Shown piece by piece: positions 1 to 7,932 of a stretch of DNA of 64,000 bases. The notes beneath the pieces were generated by a model that searched no databases, was not told where the DNA came from, and saw only the letters and a list, made by a program, of their open reading frames with translations. Every line of letters begins with the position of its first letter. Positions within the stretch are counted from its first letter, which is position 1. The DNA is from Pannonibacter tanglangensis (lineage in GTDB: Bacteria; Pseudomonadota; Alphaproteobacteria; Rhizobiales; Stappiaceae). Location of the stretch: assembly GCF_009915685.1 (NCBI RefSeq), contig NZ_JAABLP010000002.1. The stretch is one strand, 5' to 3'. A program made the translations under genes and the position numbers.

Positions 1-54
1 GCGCTCGGACTGGTCAATGGCTTTTTCCCCGCCACGGGTTGCGACATAGGCCAT
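1..54 (-). CDS. phnI: PhnI, C-P lyase subunit (5' fragment only)
   Basis: Only the first 18 codons are in the window, reading leftward off the edge. They give M-A-Y-V-A-T-R-G-G-E-K-A-I, which matches the conserved PhnI N-terminus (M-Y-V-A-V-K-G-G-E-K-A-I in other bacteria). The ATG overlaps the phnH stop codon as TGATG, so the two are translationally coupled. PhnI is the nucleosidase-type subunit that, with PhnG, PhnH and PhnL, attaches the phosphonate to ribose triphosphate in the C-P lyase pathway. The identification rests on this short stretch plus its place in the operon. Confidence 0.85.
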   Translation of the reverse strand, partial: MAYVATRGGEKAIDQSER

Positions 55-638
55 CAGAGCACCTCGATCCGGGTCGAGCGGGGCAGGCCGATGACATCGC
101 TGCCATCGACGATGAAGAGGTCAAAGCCGAGCGGATAGCGGCAGAGCCGGTCGCGCAGGGCGAAGAAGCCCGCCGGCAGGCCGGCGACGGCGATCTCGCG
201 GGTGGTCTCGATGCCCGGACCCGACAGGCTGAGGCGCTGGCCGTCGCCCTCGGCACGGCCAAGCCGGGCCTCGACGACGACGGTGGCGCCATCATCGGGA
301 TAGAGCGCGGAGCCGACCTTCAGAGTGTTGAGGCGGGCGATGTCGGCACCCGGCTCCAGCGACAGGAAGACGTGGTCGGCGCCCGCCAGCGGCGTCAGGG
401 TCGCGCCGGTCCAGGCTGCCAGCTCACCGATCACCGCGTCATCCGCATGGACGCGGCACTCGCGGTCGACGAGGGCGAGCAGGATGGTGCGCGGACCGGG
501 TTCGGGCAGATGGCGGATCTCGCCGGGACGGCTCAGCGCCCAGAGGATCGCCTCGAAGGCGGTGTTGTCGCGGATCTCCTCCTCGCCGCGCAAGGGCGCG
601 GTGATGAGGGCGTGGGAACTGGGGGGCAGGGCACCCAT
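54..638 (-). CDS. phnH: PhnH, carbon-phosphorus lyase core subunit
   Basis: About 194 aa, the normal PhnH size. The sequence shows the family's N-terminal segment (residues E-I-R-D-N-T-A-F-E-A-I-L-W-A-L-S-R-P-G), and the C-terminus has the typical L-C-R-Y-P-L-G-F-D-L-F pattern. PhnH is the non-catalytic partner in the cytoplasmic PhnGHIJ complex that degrades phosphonates to phosphate. I chose the ATG at 638, preceded by a GGAG; the open frame continues upstream but without similarity. It follows phnG after 26 bp and overlaps phnI, so it is inside one operon. Confidence 0.92.
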   Translation of the reverse strand: MGALPPSSHALITAPLRGEEEIRDNTAFEAILWALSRPGEIRHLPEPGPRTILLALVDRECRVHADDAVIGELAAWTGATLTPLAGADHVFLSLEPGADIARLNTLKVGSALYPDDGATVVVEARLGRAEGDGQRLSLSGPGIETTREIAVAGLPAGFFALRDRLCRYPLGFDLFIVDGSDVIGLPRSTRIEVL

Positions 639-664
639 GAGCGGGTCTCCGTGAGGAAGAGGGA

Positions 665-1117
665 TCAGAAGGTTTCCATGTCGACGCGGGTGGCCTCGAC
701 GGCGCGCAGGCGCGCCCGGTCGCGGTCGGCGTTGGCCGCCTCCAGCCCGGTCACGAAGGCGTCGAGGACCGTGGGCGTCAGGCCGGCCGCCGCGGCGGCA
801 TCGATCAGTGCCATGGCCATGGCCCATTCCAGATCGCGGCCCGTGACCATGCCGTAGCCGGTGGCGTCGTGGTCGGTGAGGCGGACCTCGGCTTCGGCGA
901 CGAGCACCTCGCCAAGGTGGAAATCGGTGCCTTTCACCGTGTCGCGGAACGGCAGCATGACAAGGCCGGTGCGGCTGCGCAGGACCTCGACGGGCCCGAG
1001 CTGCGGCAACAGGCTTTCGGCAAAACGCTTCACGCTGTCCGCATCGCCATGGGAGAGCGCGGTGAGAAAGGCGCTGTGGCCGCTGGTGGCCTCATGGGTG
1101 GGGGTGGTCTCAGTCAT
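665..1117 (-). CDS. phnG: PhnG, carbon-phosphorus lyase core subunit
   Basis: About 150 aa. The segment F-A-E-S-L-L-P-Q-L-G-P-V-E-V-L-R-S-R-T-G, then V-M-L-P-F-R-D-T and F-H-L-G-E-V-L-V-A-E-A-E-V, are PhnG hallmarks. PhnG acts with PhnI in moving the triphosphoribosyl group onto the phosphonate. The ATG at 1117 lies 8 bp inside the end of phnF, so regulator and first catalytic gene are coupled. A longer frame upstream of this ATG simply runs through phnF and is not real. Confidence 0.92.
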   Translation of the reverse strand: MTETTPTHEATSGHSAFLTALSHGDADSVKRFAESLLPQLGPVEVLRSRTGLVMLPFRDTVKGTDFHLGEVLVAEAEVRLTDHDATGYGMVTGRDLEWAMAMALIDAAAAAGLTPTVLDAFVTGLEAANADRDRARLRAVEATRVDMETF

Positions 1118-1856
1118 CCTGGTCAGGACTCCGGGGTTCGGCTTCGTCGGGAAGATCAAAGGTGAACTGCACGCGGTCGGCGGCCCAGATGGCCTGGGAG
1201 TAGCCAATCGGGCGTCCGGCGAGGGTCGCGTCGGTCTTGGTGACGACCAGCACGGGCTGGTCGGGGTGCTGCTTGAGCAGGCGCGCCTCCTCGAGGGTGG
1301 GGCGGCGGGCATAGATGGTGGTGCTCTTGCGCAGGTAGTCGGTGATGCCGTGCGCGCGGTAGATGTCGGTGACGGAGCGGCCGGCGCGGCGCTGCTCGGC
1401 CATGTCGGGAATGAGGTCGAAGGGATGCCAGGCGACGCCGAGGCTGATCGGCACGCCATCGGCAAGGCCCCGGCGCATGAGCCGGTGCACCGGCGCGCCC
1501 TCAGGCAGCTCCAGCGCCTCCGCCACGCGGCGCGGCGCGGCGATCACGTCGTCGGTCACCTGTTCGCCCGCCGGCGTCACGCCCTGGCTCAGGAGGTTCT
1601 GGCGGAAGCGGGTGCGGCGGCTGATCTGGTAGTTGATGAGAGGCGCGCTTTCGACGAAGGTGCCGCGGCCCTGCTCGACGCGCAGCTTGCCCTCGACCGC
1701 AAGGGCGGCAATGGCGCGGCGGACCGAATGGCGTCCGGCCCCGAACTCGGCGCAAAGCTCCGGCTCGGTCGGCAGTTGCGCGCCCGGTGCCAGCACGCCG
1801 GAGAGGATGTCGGCTGCCAGCCGGTCCCGGATCGACTGCCACGTTTCACGCGCCAT
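1110..1856 (-). CDS. phnF: PhnF, GntR/HutC-family regulator of phosphonate use
   Basis: About 248 aa. The N-terminal winged helix (about residues 1-70) has the GntR pattern W-Q-S-I-R-D-R-L, then L-P-T-E-P-E-L and R-R-A-I-A-A-L. A UTRA-type effector domain follows (R-R-G-L-A-D-G-V-P-I-S and a C-terminal I-G-Y-S-Q-A-I-W-A-A-D-R-V-Q-F). PhnF proteins of this family control phn operons, usually as repressors. The ATG at 1856 is preferred over a TTG at 1868 because a GGAGG sits 7 nt upstream of it. The gene heads phnF-phnG-phnH-phnI, and a perfect 12-bp palindrome lies 13 bp upstream, a plausible autoregulatory operator. Confidence 0.9.
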   Translation of the reverse strand: MARETWQSIRDRLAADILSGVLAPGAQLPTEPELCAEFGAGRHSVRRAIAALAVEGKLRVEQGRGTFVESAPLINYQISRRTRFRQNLLSQGVTPAGEQVTDDVIAAPRRVAEALELPEGAPVHRLMRRGLADGVPISLGVAWHPFDLIPDMAEQRRAGRSVTDIYRAHGITDYLRKSTTIYARRPTLEEARLLKQHPDQPVLVVTKTDATLAGRPIGYSQAIWAADRVQFTFDLPDEAEPRSPDQDD

Positions 1857-1869
1857 CAAGGCCTCCAAT

Positions 1870-1881
1870 TCATTCGAATGA
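1870..1881. promoter_or_regulatory. Perfect palindrome upstream of phnF (candidate PhnF operator)
   Basis: TCATTCGAATGA reads identically on both strands. It lies directly 5' of the phnF ribosome-binding site, where a GntR/HutC repressor would bind to control its own operon. The palindrome is seen directly; assigning it to PhnF is inference from position. Confidence 0.45.
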
Positions 1882-2023
1882 CTTGGAGAGGCATAGCGGG
1901 TTTAAGTGACAGAGCCGTGACGCGCCGGCCTGAAAACGTGCCGCGCGGCCCGGCAGGGGGCCGCGCGGATGCTTGTGCGGACAGATCGGATCATCCCGGA
2001 TGACATGATCCTGCCCGGAAGGG

Positions 2024-3061
2024 TCAGTTCATGCGCAACACCACACGGCCGTCGATCGCGCCCTGGCGCATGCGGTCGAAGATCGCGTTGATGTTGTCGA
2101 GGCTGTCTTCCGAGTAGTGCGCCCTGACCTTGCCCTCGGCCGCGAAGGCGAGGCTTTCGGTGAGGTCATTGCGCGTGCCGACGATGGAGCCGCGAATGGT
2201 CTTGGCGTTCAGCACCGTGTCGAAGATCGGCAGCGGGAAGTCCCCGGGCGGCAGGCCGACGAGGCTCATGGTGCCGCGCCGGGCCAGCATGCCGAAGCCC
2301 TGTGCAAAGGACTTGGTCGAGACGGCCGTGACCAGCACGCCCTCGGCTCCGCCCAGTTTCTGCATCTCGGCAACCGGGTCGGTGGTCAGGGCGTTGATGG
2401 TGTGGTCGGCCCCCAGGTTGCGGGCAAGGGCCAGCTTGTCGTCATGGATGTCGACGGCGACCACATGCAGGCCCATGGCCTTGGCATATTGCACGGCCAT
2501 GTGGCCAAGCCCGCCGATGCCGATGATGGCGACGGTCTCGCCCGGGCGCGTGTCGGTTTCCTTCAGGCCCTTGTAGACGGTCACGCCGGCGCAGAGCACG
2601 GGCGCGGCGGGCGCGAACTCGAGCCCGGCCGGCAGATGCCCGACATAGCCGGGGTCAGCCAGCACATACTCGGCAAAGCCGCCGTTGACGCTGTAGCCGG
2701 TGTTCTGTTGCTCGTTGCAGAGGGTTTCCCAGCCGCCGACGCAGTGCTTGCAATGGCCGCAGGCGGAGTGCAGCCAGGGCATGCCGACCCGGTCGCCTTC
2801 CTTGATGCCCTTCACGCCGGCCCCGACCTCGCAGACGATGCCGACGCCTTCGTGGCCGGGAATGAAGGGGGGATTGGGTTTCACCGGCCAGTCGCCGTCG
2901 GCGGCGTGAAGGTCGGTGTGGCAGACGCCGCTGGCCATCACCTTGACGACGATCTTGCCGGGGAGGGCGACGGGACGGGCGACCTCGCAGACGTCGAGCG
3001 GCGCGCCGAAGGCGCGGACCACCGCAGCTTTCATGGTCGCAGTTTTGGGTGTCGCTGACAT
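2024..3061 (-). CDS. adhP: Zinc-dependent alcohol dehydrogenase, AdhP type
   Basis: 345 aa medium-chain dehydrogenase that would oxidise primary alcohols (or reduce aldehydes) with NAD. Catalytic-zinc ligands are visible in G-V-C-H-T-D and P-G-H-E. The structural-zinc cysteines are in C-G-H-C-K-H-C plus a fourth Cys in E-T-L-C. The nucleotide-binding turn is I-G-I-G-G-L-G-H. Length and motif order fit AdhP/Adh1-type enzymes rather than quinone oxidoreductases. The ATG at 3061 has a GGAAGAAAG ribosome site. It is divergent from ade with 249 bp between and is separated from phnF by about 170 bp, so it is probably a single-gene unit. Confidence 0.88.
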   Translation of the reverse strand: MSATPKTATMKAAVVRAFGAPLDVCEVARPVALPGKIVVKVMASGVCHTDLHAADGDWPVKPNPPFIPGHEGVGIVCEVGAGVKGIKEGDRVGMPWLHSACGHCKHCVGGWETLCNEQQNTGYSVNGGFAEYVLADPGYVGHLPAGLEFAPAAPVLCAGVTVYKGLKETDTRPGETVAIIGIGGLGHMAVQYAKAMGLHVVAVDIHDDKLALARNLGADHTINALTTDPVAEMQKLGGAEGVLVTAVSTKSFAQGFGMLARRGTMSLVGLPPGDFPLPIFDTVLNAKTIRGSIVGTRNDLTESLAFAAEGKVRAHYSEDSLDNINAIFDRMRQGAIDGRVVLRMN

Positions 3062-3310
3062 TTTGTCTTTCTTCCTTGGATTGAGGAAAGAGCGATGTCC
3101 TTTGGCCCTGGTGTGTGGCCGGAACCGGACAACCGGGACGTTAAAGACCCTGGCCTTGCGCGGCCTTGCGCCAGATCAAAGCCGGCGGCACCTCCGTAGT
3201 CTTGCGAGGTCTGGAGAGGGCAGTGCAAACCGCCTTGCCAAGCTTGACACCCGCCGGCACAGCAAGGACCATGGCAGACGACAAGTCATTGCAGTCAGGG
3301 AGTTAGCCAC

Positions 3311-5125
3311 GTGACCCATGCCGCCGCCGAGAACCGGACGAAATCCTGGGCCGAGGTTGCCCCGCGTCTTGTGGCGGTTGCGGCGGGCCGGGCGGCGGCG
3401 GATCTGGTGATCCGGGGAGGGCGCCTTGTCAATGTGCAGAGCCGCGAGATCCTTGACGGCTGGCAGGTGGCGATTGCCGAGGGGCGCTTTGCCTATGTCG
3501 GGCCGGACGCCTCGCATTGCATCGGGGAGGGGACCGAGATCGTCGAGGCCGAGGGGCGCTACCTGATCCCCGGCCTGTGCGATGGCCACATGCACATCGA
3601 GAGCGGCATGCTGACGCCGGCGGAGTTCGCCGCCGCCGTCGCCCCGCATGGCACGACGACGATCTTCCATGACCCGCACGAGATTGCCAATGTGCTGGGG
3701 CTGGCGGGCGTGCGCATGATGCATGACGAGGCCCTGCTGCAGCCGATCAACATCTACACCCAGATGCCCTCCTGCGCGCCCTCGGCGCCGGGCCTGGAGA
3801 CGACCGGCTTTGCCGTGTCAGCTGCGGATGTGGCCGAGGCGATGGCCTGGCCCGGGATCATCGGCCTTGGCGAGATGATGAATTATCCCGGCGTCATCCA
3901 CGGCGATCCGCAGATGCTGGCCGAGATGGCCGCAACCATGGCGGCGGGCAAGACGGTCGGCGGCCACTACGCAAGTCCTGACCGGGGTATCCCGTTCCAC
4001 GCCTATGTCGCCGGCGGCCCGGCCGATGACCATGAGGGCACGGCGGAGAGCGATGCGGTGGCGCGGGTGCGGCAGGGCATGCGCTCGATGATGCGGCTGG
4101 GGTCGGCCTGGTATGACGTGGAAAGCCAGATCACGGCGGTGACGCAGAAGGGGCTCGATCCGCGCAACTTCATCCTGTGCACCGACGACTGCCATTCCGG
4201 TACGCTGGTGCACGAGGGCCACATGAACCGCGTGGTGCGCCATGCGATTGCCTGCGGCTGCGACCCGGTGATCGCGCTGCAGATGGCGACGATCAACACG
4301 GCGACGCATTTCGGGCTGGAGCGGGAACTGGGCTCCATCGCGCCGGGCCGCCGCGCCGACGTGATCCTGACCTCGAGCCTCACCGAGCTGCCGATCGAGG
4401 CGGTCTATGCGCGGGGGCAGCTGGTGGCCGAACACGGCGAGATGCGCGTTGCCTGCCCGCATTACGACTGGCCGCAGTCCGCACGCGAGACGGTGCGCCT
4501 AGGCAAGGTGCTGGCCGCGTCCGACTTTGCCATTGCCGCGCCGAAGGGTGCCAATGCGGTCAAGGCCAAGGTGATCGGCGTGGTCGAGAACCAGGCGCCG
4601 ACCAGGGCGCTGACGGCGGAGCTGCCCGTGATCGGCGGGCTGGTGGAAGGCGAGAACGGCGTCTGCCAGATCGCGCTGGTCGAGCGGCACCAGGCGACCG
4701 GCAAGGTGGTGAACGGCTTCGTCTCCGGCTTCGGCTACCAGGGCGAGATGGCCATTGCCTCGACCGTTGCCCATGACAGCCACCACATGATCGTCGTCGG
4801 CACCAGCCGCGAGATGATGGCCAAGGCGGCCAATCGCCTTGGTGAGGTCGGCGGCGGCGTGACGGTGTGGAAGGACGGCAAGGAGCTGGCGCTGGTGGAG
4901 CTGCCGATTGCGGGACTGATGTCGGACCGGCCGGCCGCCGAGGTGGCGGCGAAGGCAGCGGCGATGGTGGAGGCGATGGCGGCCTGCGGCTGCAAGCTCA
5001 ACAACGCCTACATGCAGCATTCGCTGCTGGCGCTGGTGGTGATCCCGGAGCTCCGGATTTCGGATCTGGGCCTGGTCGATGTGACGCGCTTTGAACTGAC
5101 CGAGCTGTTCGAGCCGACGGCCTGA
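3311..5125 (+). CDS. ade: Adenine deaminase (Ade, amidohydrolase superfamily)
   Basis: 604 aa, the usual length. It converts adenine to hypoxanthine in purine salvage. The N-terminal amidohydrolase metal site is G-H-M-H-I-E-S-G, followed by H-D-P-H-E-I-A-N. The D-D-C-H-S-G segment and M-N-R-V-V-R-H-A lie near the end of the barrel. The C-terminal Ade domain is marked by G-G-L-V-E-G-E-N-G and H-D-S-H-H-M-I-V-V-G-T. The start is GTG at 3311 with an AGGGAG upstream; no ATG fits better. The 249-bp upstream gap has a perfect TTGACA at 3244-3249, but the paired -10 is weak. Confidence 0.93.
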   Translation: MTHAAAENRTKSWAEVAPRLVAVAAGRAAADLVIRGGRLVNVQSREILDGWQVAIAEGRFAYVGPDASHCIGEGTEIVEAEGRYLIPGLCDGHMHIESGMLTPAEFAAAVAPHGTTTIFHDPHEIANVLGLAGVRMMHDEALLQPINIYTQMPSCAPSAPGLETTGFAVSAADVAEAMAWPGIIGLGEMMNYPGVIHGDPQMLAEMAATMAAGKTVGGHYASPDRGIPFHAYVAGGPADDHEGTAESDAVARVRQGMRSMMRLGSAWYDVESQITAVTQKGLDPRNFILCTDDCHSGTLVHEGHMNRVVRHAIACGCDPVIALQMATINTATHFGLERELGSIAPGRRADVILTSSLTELPIEAVYARGQLVAEHGEMRVACPHYDWPQSARETVRLGKVLAASDFAIAAPKGANAVKAKVIGVVENQAPTRALTAELPVIGGLVEGENGVCQIALVERHQATGKVVNGFVSGFGYQGEMAIASTVAHDSHHMIVVGTSREMMAKAANRLGEVGGGVTVWKDGKELALVELPIAGLMSDRPAAEVAAKAAAMVEAMAACGCKLNNAYMQHSLLALVVIPELRISDLGLVDVTRFELTELFEPTA

Positions 5126-5181
5126 TGGCAGCCGCCGGCGGACCGAAGGCCGGCCTGTCGCGTGTGGCCAATGGTCCGGGG

Positions 5182-5976
5182 CTAGAACAGGCCCTGGATG
5201 CGACGGATCACGAATTTCAGGTTGGAAAAGGCGATGACGCTGGCCAGGCGCGGCCAGGAGATCCGGCCTTCGCGGTGCAGCCCGCGGAACACCGCGAGCT
5301 TGCCGCGTTCCATCTTCAGCACGGCGGCACTGAGGCCGGGGGCGGCGTCATGGCCGCCGACGATGCCCGACAGCGGCACGTCGATCAGCATGAAACGATG
5401 GCCGTCGGCGAGGATGCGGCACCACAGCTTGAAGTCCTCGCTGTAGCGCATGTCGTCGGGAAAGCGGTAGTCGGGGCTGTTGCGCAGCACCACCGAGGAG
5501 GTGATGATCCGGCTCCAGTAGAGCAGGCCGGTGAAGCTCAACGGCTGCGGCGCCGGCACCTCGACAGCCGGGGGCGGCGACAGGCTGAGGTCGACCTTGC
5601 GGGCATGCGAGGACCCGAAGCTGCCGGTTTCCTGCATGACGCGCATCTGGATCTCCAGCTTGCGCGGGTGCCAGATGTCGTCCGAATCGAGGAAGGCGAC
5701 GTGATCGCCGCGTGCCATCGACCAGCCGGCATTGCGGGCAAGGCTTGGCCCGCCGTTCTGCGGCATGCGGTGCAGGATGATCTCGGGTGCAGGACAGGTG
5801 GCGGCGAAGGCCCGGATCACCTCGACCGTGTCGTCGCGGCTGCAGTCATCGACGCAGATGACCTCGACCGGCAGCAGCGTCTGGTCGGCAATGGAGCGCA
5901 GCGTGGTGCCGATGGTGCGGGCAGCGTTGTAGCACGGGATGATGACGCTCACCCTGGCTGGGCCGGTCCTGTTCAC
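5182..5976 (-). CDS. Family 2 glycosyltransferase
   Basis: About 264 aa. The start of a GT-A fold is clear: R-V-S-V-I-I-P-C-Y-N, then D-D-C-S-R-D-D-T, N-A-G-W-S-M-A-R-G and the metal-binding F-L-D-S-D-D-I-W. It should transfer a sugar from a nucleotide donor in the cytoplasm; the acceptor is unknown. The GTG start at 5976 overlaps the upstream flippase stop as GTGA, so the two genes are coupled. The pair looks like part of a surface-glycan or exopolysaccharide pathway whose other genes are not here. Confidence 0.85.
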   Translation of the reverse strand: MNRTGPARVSVIIPCYNAARTIGTTLRSIADQTLLPVEVICVDDCSRDDTVEVIRAFAATCPAPEIILHRMPQNGGPSLARNAGWSMARGDHVAFLDSDDIWHPRKLEIQMRVMQETGSFGSSHARKVDLSLSPPPAVEVPAPQPLSFTGLLYWSRIITSSVVLRNSPDYRFPDDMRYSEDFKLWCRILADGHRFMLIDVPLSGIVGGHDAAPGLSAAVLKMERGKLAVFRGLHREGRISWPRLASVIAFSNLKFVIRRIQGLF

Positions 5977-7328
5977 GTCGCGCGTTCCCCATGTCTGAGT
6001 GCCCGGAGCATGCCGAGGAAAAACAGGATGCACATAACAGATTCGGCCGCCACCATGGCGATTGCCGCGCCGACCGCGCCCTGACCGGGAATGAGGGCGA
6101 CCGCCAGCGCCACATCGACCGCGATGGCTGCCAGCACGAACCAGAGCCGCAGCCGGATGAAGGCGCCGACGAACAGGACCGAACCGAAACACAGGCTGAG
6201 GGAGCGCAGCGGCAGCGACCACATGAGGATCATCAGCGCCGCAGCCAGAGGCTGACCTTCGGCGCCGAAGAAGAAGCGCCCGACGAGATCGCCCGCCAGC
6301 GTCAGCAGCACGACGCCGGCCGCCGACAGGATGAGGACCAGCAGGGTGGCGCCCTTCAGCACGGTGACGAGCTGCGCCCGGTCCTGGTGGTACCAGCGGT
6401 GGATGCGCGGCACGAGCACCTTCTCGAAGGCCATGTTGGGCACGAGCAGGAAGGCGTTCATGACCATGAAGGCGATGTTGTAGTAGGCCGCGCCCGCGTC
6501 GCTGCCGAGATATTTCACCAGCACCACGTTGAGCTGGGTGTAGAGCAGATAGGCAAAGCCGACGAGGCCGAAGGGCAGGGAGGCGCCGAGCACGTCGCCA
6601 AGGCTCGCCGGGGCCATGCCGGAGGCGGAGCTGGCGGAGGGGCGGGGGCCGTGTCCCTTGAGCGCAAGCCGGCCGCCGAGCCTTGCCCTGAGCCGCAGCG
6701 CGCCGAGCAAAACGATGGCCAGCGACCCGAGGCCGAAGGCGAGCAGGGCCGCCGCGAGGCCGGCCGTCGCTGGCAGCAGGGCGAGCAGACCGCCGAGCAG
6801 CCCCAGTCTGAGCACATGCGGCAGCACCTGCCACAGCGCGAAGGCCGTGTAGTCCTCCTCCAGCTGGTACAGGACCCCGACCAGTTCCATGAGGATCTGC
6901 GCCAGGACGAAGACCATCAGCGCCAGGATGACGACGGTCGTGGCCTGGTCATGCGGTCCCGCAAGCGCCCAGGCGGCCAGCAGGGCAAGCACCGCCAGCG
7001 CCGACGCCCGGACATAGCGCAGCGACGCGCCGAGCCACCGCTCCGCCTGCCAGCCCTCCTTGCCGAAGACGGAGAGCCAGAAGCTGCCGATGCCGAAGCA
7101 GGCGAGCGGGGCCATGATCGTGACAAGGCTGAGGCCGGCGGAGAAGCGGCCATAATCGTCGGGCCCGAGCTGCCGTGCGAGCACGGTCTGGGTGACGAAG
7201 GCAAGCAGGGCCGCCCCGCCCGTGGCCGCTCCGAGCTTCAGGAAGGGAGCCGCCTGGGTGAGAACCATGGCGAAACGTGTGGCGAGACGTGTGGCGAGAC
7301 GCGGGCGGGGTGAAGGGGGGGGCGTCAT
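5973..7328 (-). CDS. Polysaccharide flippase, MOP/Wzx superfamily
   Basis: About 451 aa with a run of hydrophobic helices across the whole length (about twelve). The N-terminal V-T-Q-T-V-L-A-R-Q-L-G-P-D-D-Y-G-R-F is the characteristic opening of Wzx/RfbX-like oligosaccharide flippases. It should move lipid-linked glycans across the inner membrane. I chose the ATG at 7328; an in-frame GTG at 7361 would add 11 residues. It overlaps the GT2 gene by 4 bp. The region 7329-7477 separates it from the divergent copper operon. Confidence 0.82.
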   Translation of the reverse strand: MTPPPSPRPRLATRLATRFAMVLTQAAPFLKLGAATGGAALLAFVTQTVLARQLGPDDYGRFSAGLSLVTIMAPLACFGIGSFWLSVFGKEGWQAERWLGASLRYVRASALAVLALLAAWALAGPHDQATTVVILALMVFVLAQILMELVGVLYQLEEDYTAFALWQVLPHVLRLGLLGGLLALLPATAGLAAALLAFGLGSLAIVLLGALRLRARLGGRLALKGHGPRPSASSASGMAPASLGDVLGASLPFGLVGFAYLLYTQLNVVLVKYLGSDAGAAYYNIAFMVMNAFLLVPNMAFEKVLVPRIHRWYHQDRAQLVTVLKGATLLVLILSAAGVVLLTLAGDLVGRFFFGAEGQPLAAALMILMWSLPLRSLSLCFGSVLFVGAFIRLRLWFVLAAIAVDVALAVALIPGQGAVGAAIAMVAAESVMCILFFLGMLRALRHGERAT

Positions 7329-7477
7329 GCTCGAGGGGTCGTCCTTCCGGCTCCGTGGCACCTCTGCCGGCGGTCGGCCTCATTGATGCCGGAGACTGCT
7401 TTCAAAAGCGTGACCGCACGCCGCAGGGCTGCAGGGGCCGCTTGTCCTGATACGGCATGCGATGCTAGGTACCAGAC

Positions 7478-7852
7478 ATGTGGAACCGCCGTCGCCCCCT
7501 CCGGTCCGTTCTGGTCGCGCTCTGTGTGCTGGCCCTGATTGCGCTCGGGGGCGGTGCAGGCGCAGGGATGCGCTCGGCACCCGAGCGCGACGCAGCGCTT
7601 GCGGCCTATGTGCTGGCCGGTGGCAGCCTCTCCGATCTCTGTCTCGGGGGTGGCGAGGAACCCGACAGCCATCCATCGTCCTGCAAGGACTGCACCTTGT
7701 GCAAGGTGCCGCAGCCCTTGCTGACCGAGACGTCTCGTCTGCCGTTTTCCCGCAGCACGCCCGAGGCAGGCAGGTTCGAGCGGCAGGACACTGTCCCCGC
7801 GCTCGCAGCCATGGCCATGCGTGTCAGGGCTCCGCCGCACCCGGCCGGCTGA
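7478..7852 (+). CDS. Small Cys-motif protein, DUF2946-like; possible copper-sensing leader peptide
   Basis: 124 aa. Residues about 8-30 form a basic-then-hydrophobic signal or anchor segment. The middle has H-P-S-S-C-K-D-C-T-L-C-K, a Cys-x2-Cys-x2-Cys metal motif next to a His. The end has a Pro-Pro pair (R-A-P-P-H-P-A-G). DUF2946-type proteins include CruR of Bordetella and CutF of Rhodobacter, which are translated upstream of copper genes and regulate them by copper-dependent translation. Position supports a similar role: it is the first gene of the copper locus, 80 bp before mbnP, and the gap holds two hairpins, the second pairing with the mbnP ribosome site. The family call is by eye. It could instead be an ordinary periplasmic copper protein. 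Confidence 0.6.
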   Translation: MWNRRRPLRSVLVALCVLALIALGGGAGAGMRSAPERDAALAAYVLAGGSLSDLCLGGGEEPDSHPSSCKDCTLCKVPQPLLTETSRLPFSRSTPEAGRFERQDTVPALAAMAMRVRAPPHPAG

Positions 7853-7863
7853 GCTTCTGTCCG

Positions 7864-7924
7864 CTGCAGCCCGGCCGGGCCGCAGCCCATTGCCCTTTTC
7901 GGGCCTGCCTTCTTTCGGGAAAGA
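7864..7924 (+). promoter_or_regulatory. Two mRNA hairpins before mbnP; the second covers the ribosome-binding site
   Basis: Hairpin 1 spans 7864-7885, with an eight-pair stem, one mismatch and a GGCC loop. Hairpin 2 pairs TCTTTC (7911-7916) with GAAAGA (7919-7924), best drawn as five pairs around a CGGG loop, and so covers the GGGAAAG that would serve as the mbnP ribosome site. Translation of the upstream small protein would bring the ribosome close to both. The pairing is seen directly; a regulatory role is inference. Confidence 0.45.
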
Positions 7925-7932
7925 TCCCCCAC

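Noticed and set aside
3244..3272. ade promoter based on a perfect TTGACA
   Set aside because: The hexamer 17 bp downstream (GACCAT) is a poor -10, so it is mentioned only in the ade entry.
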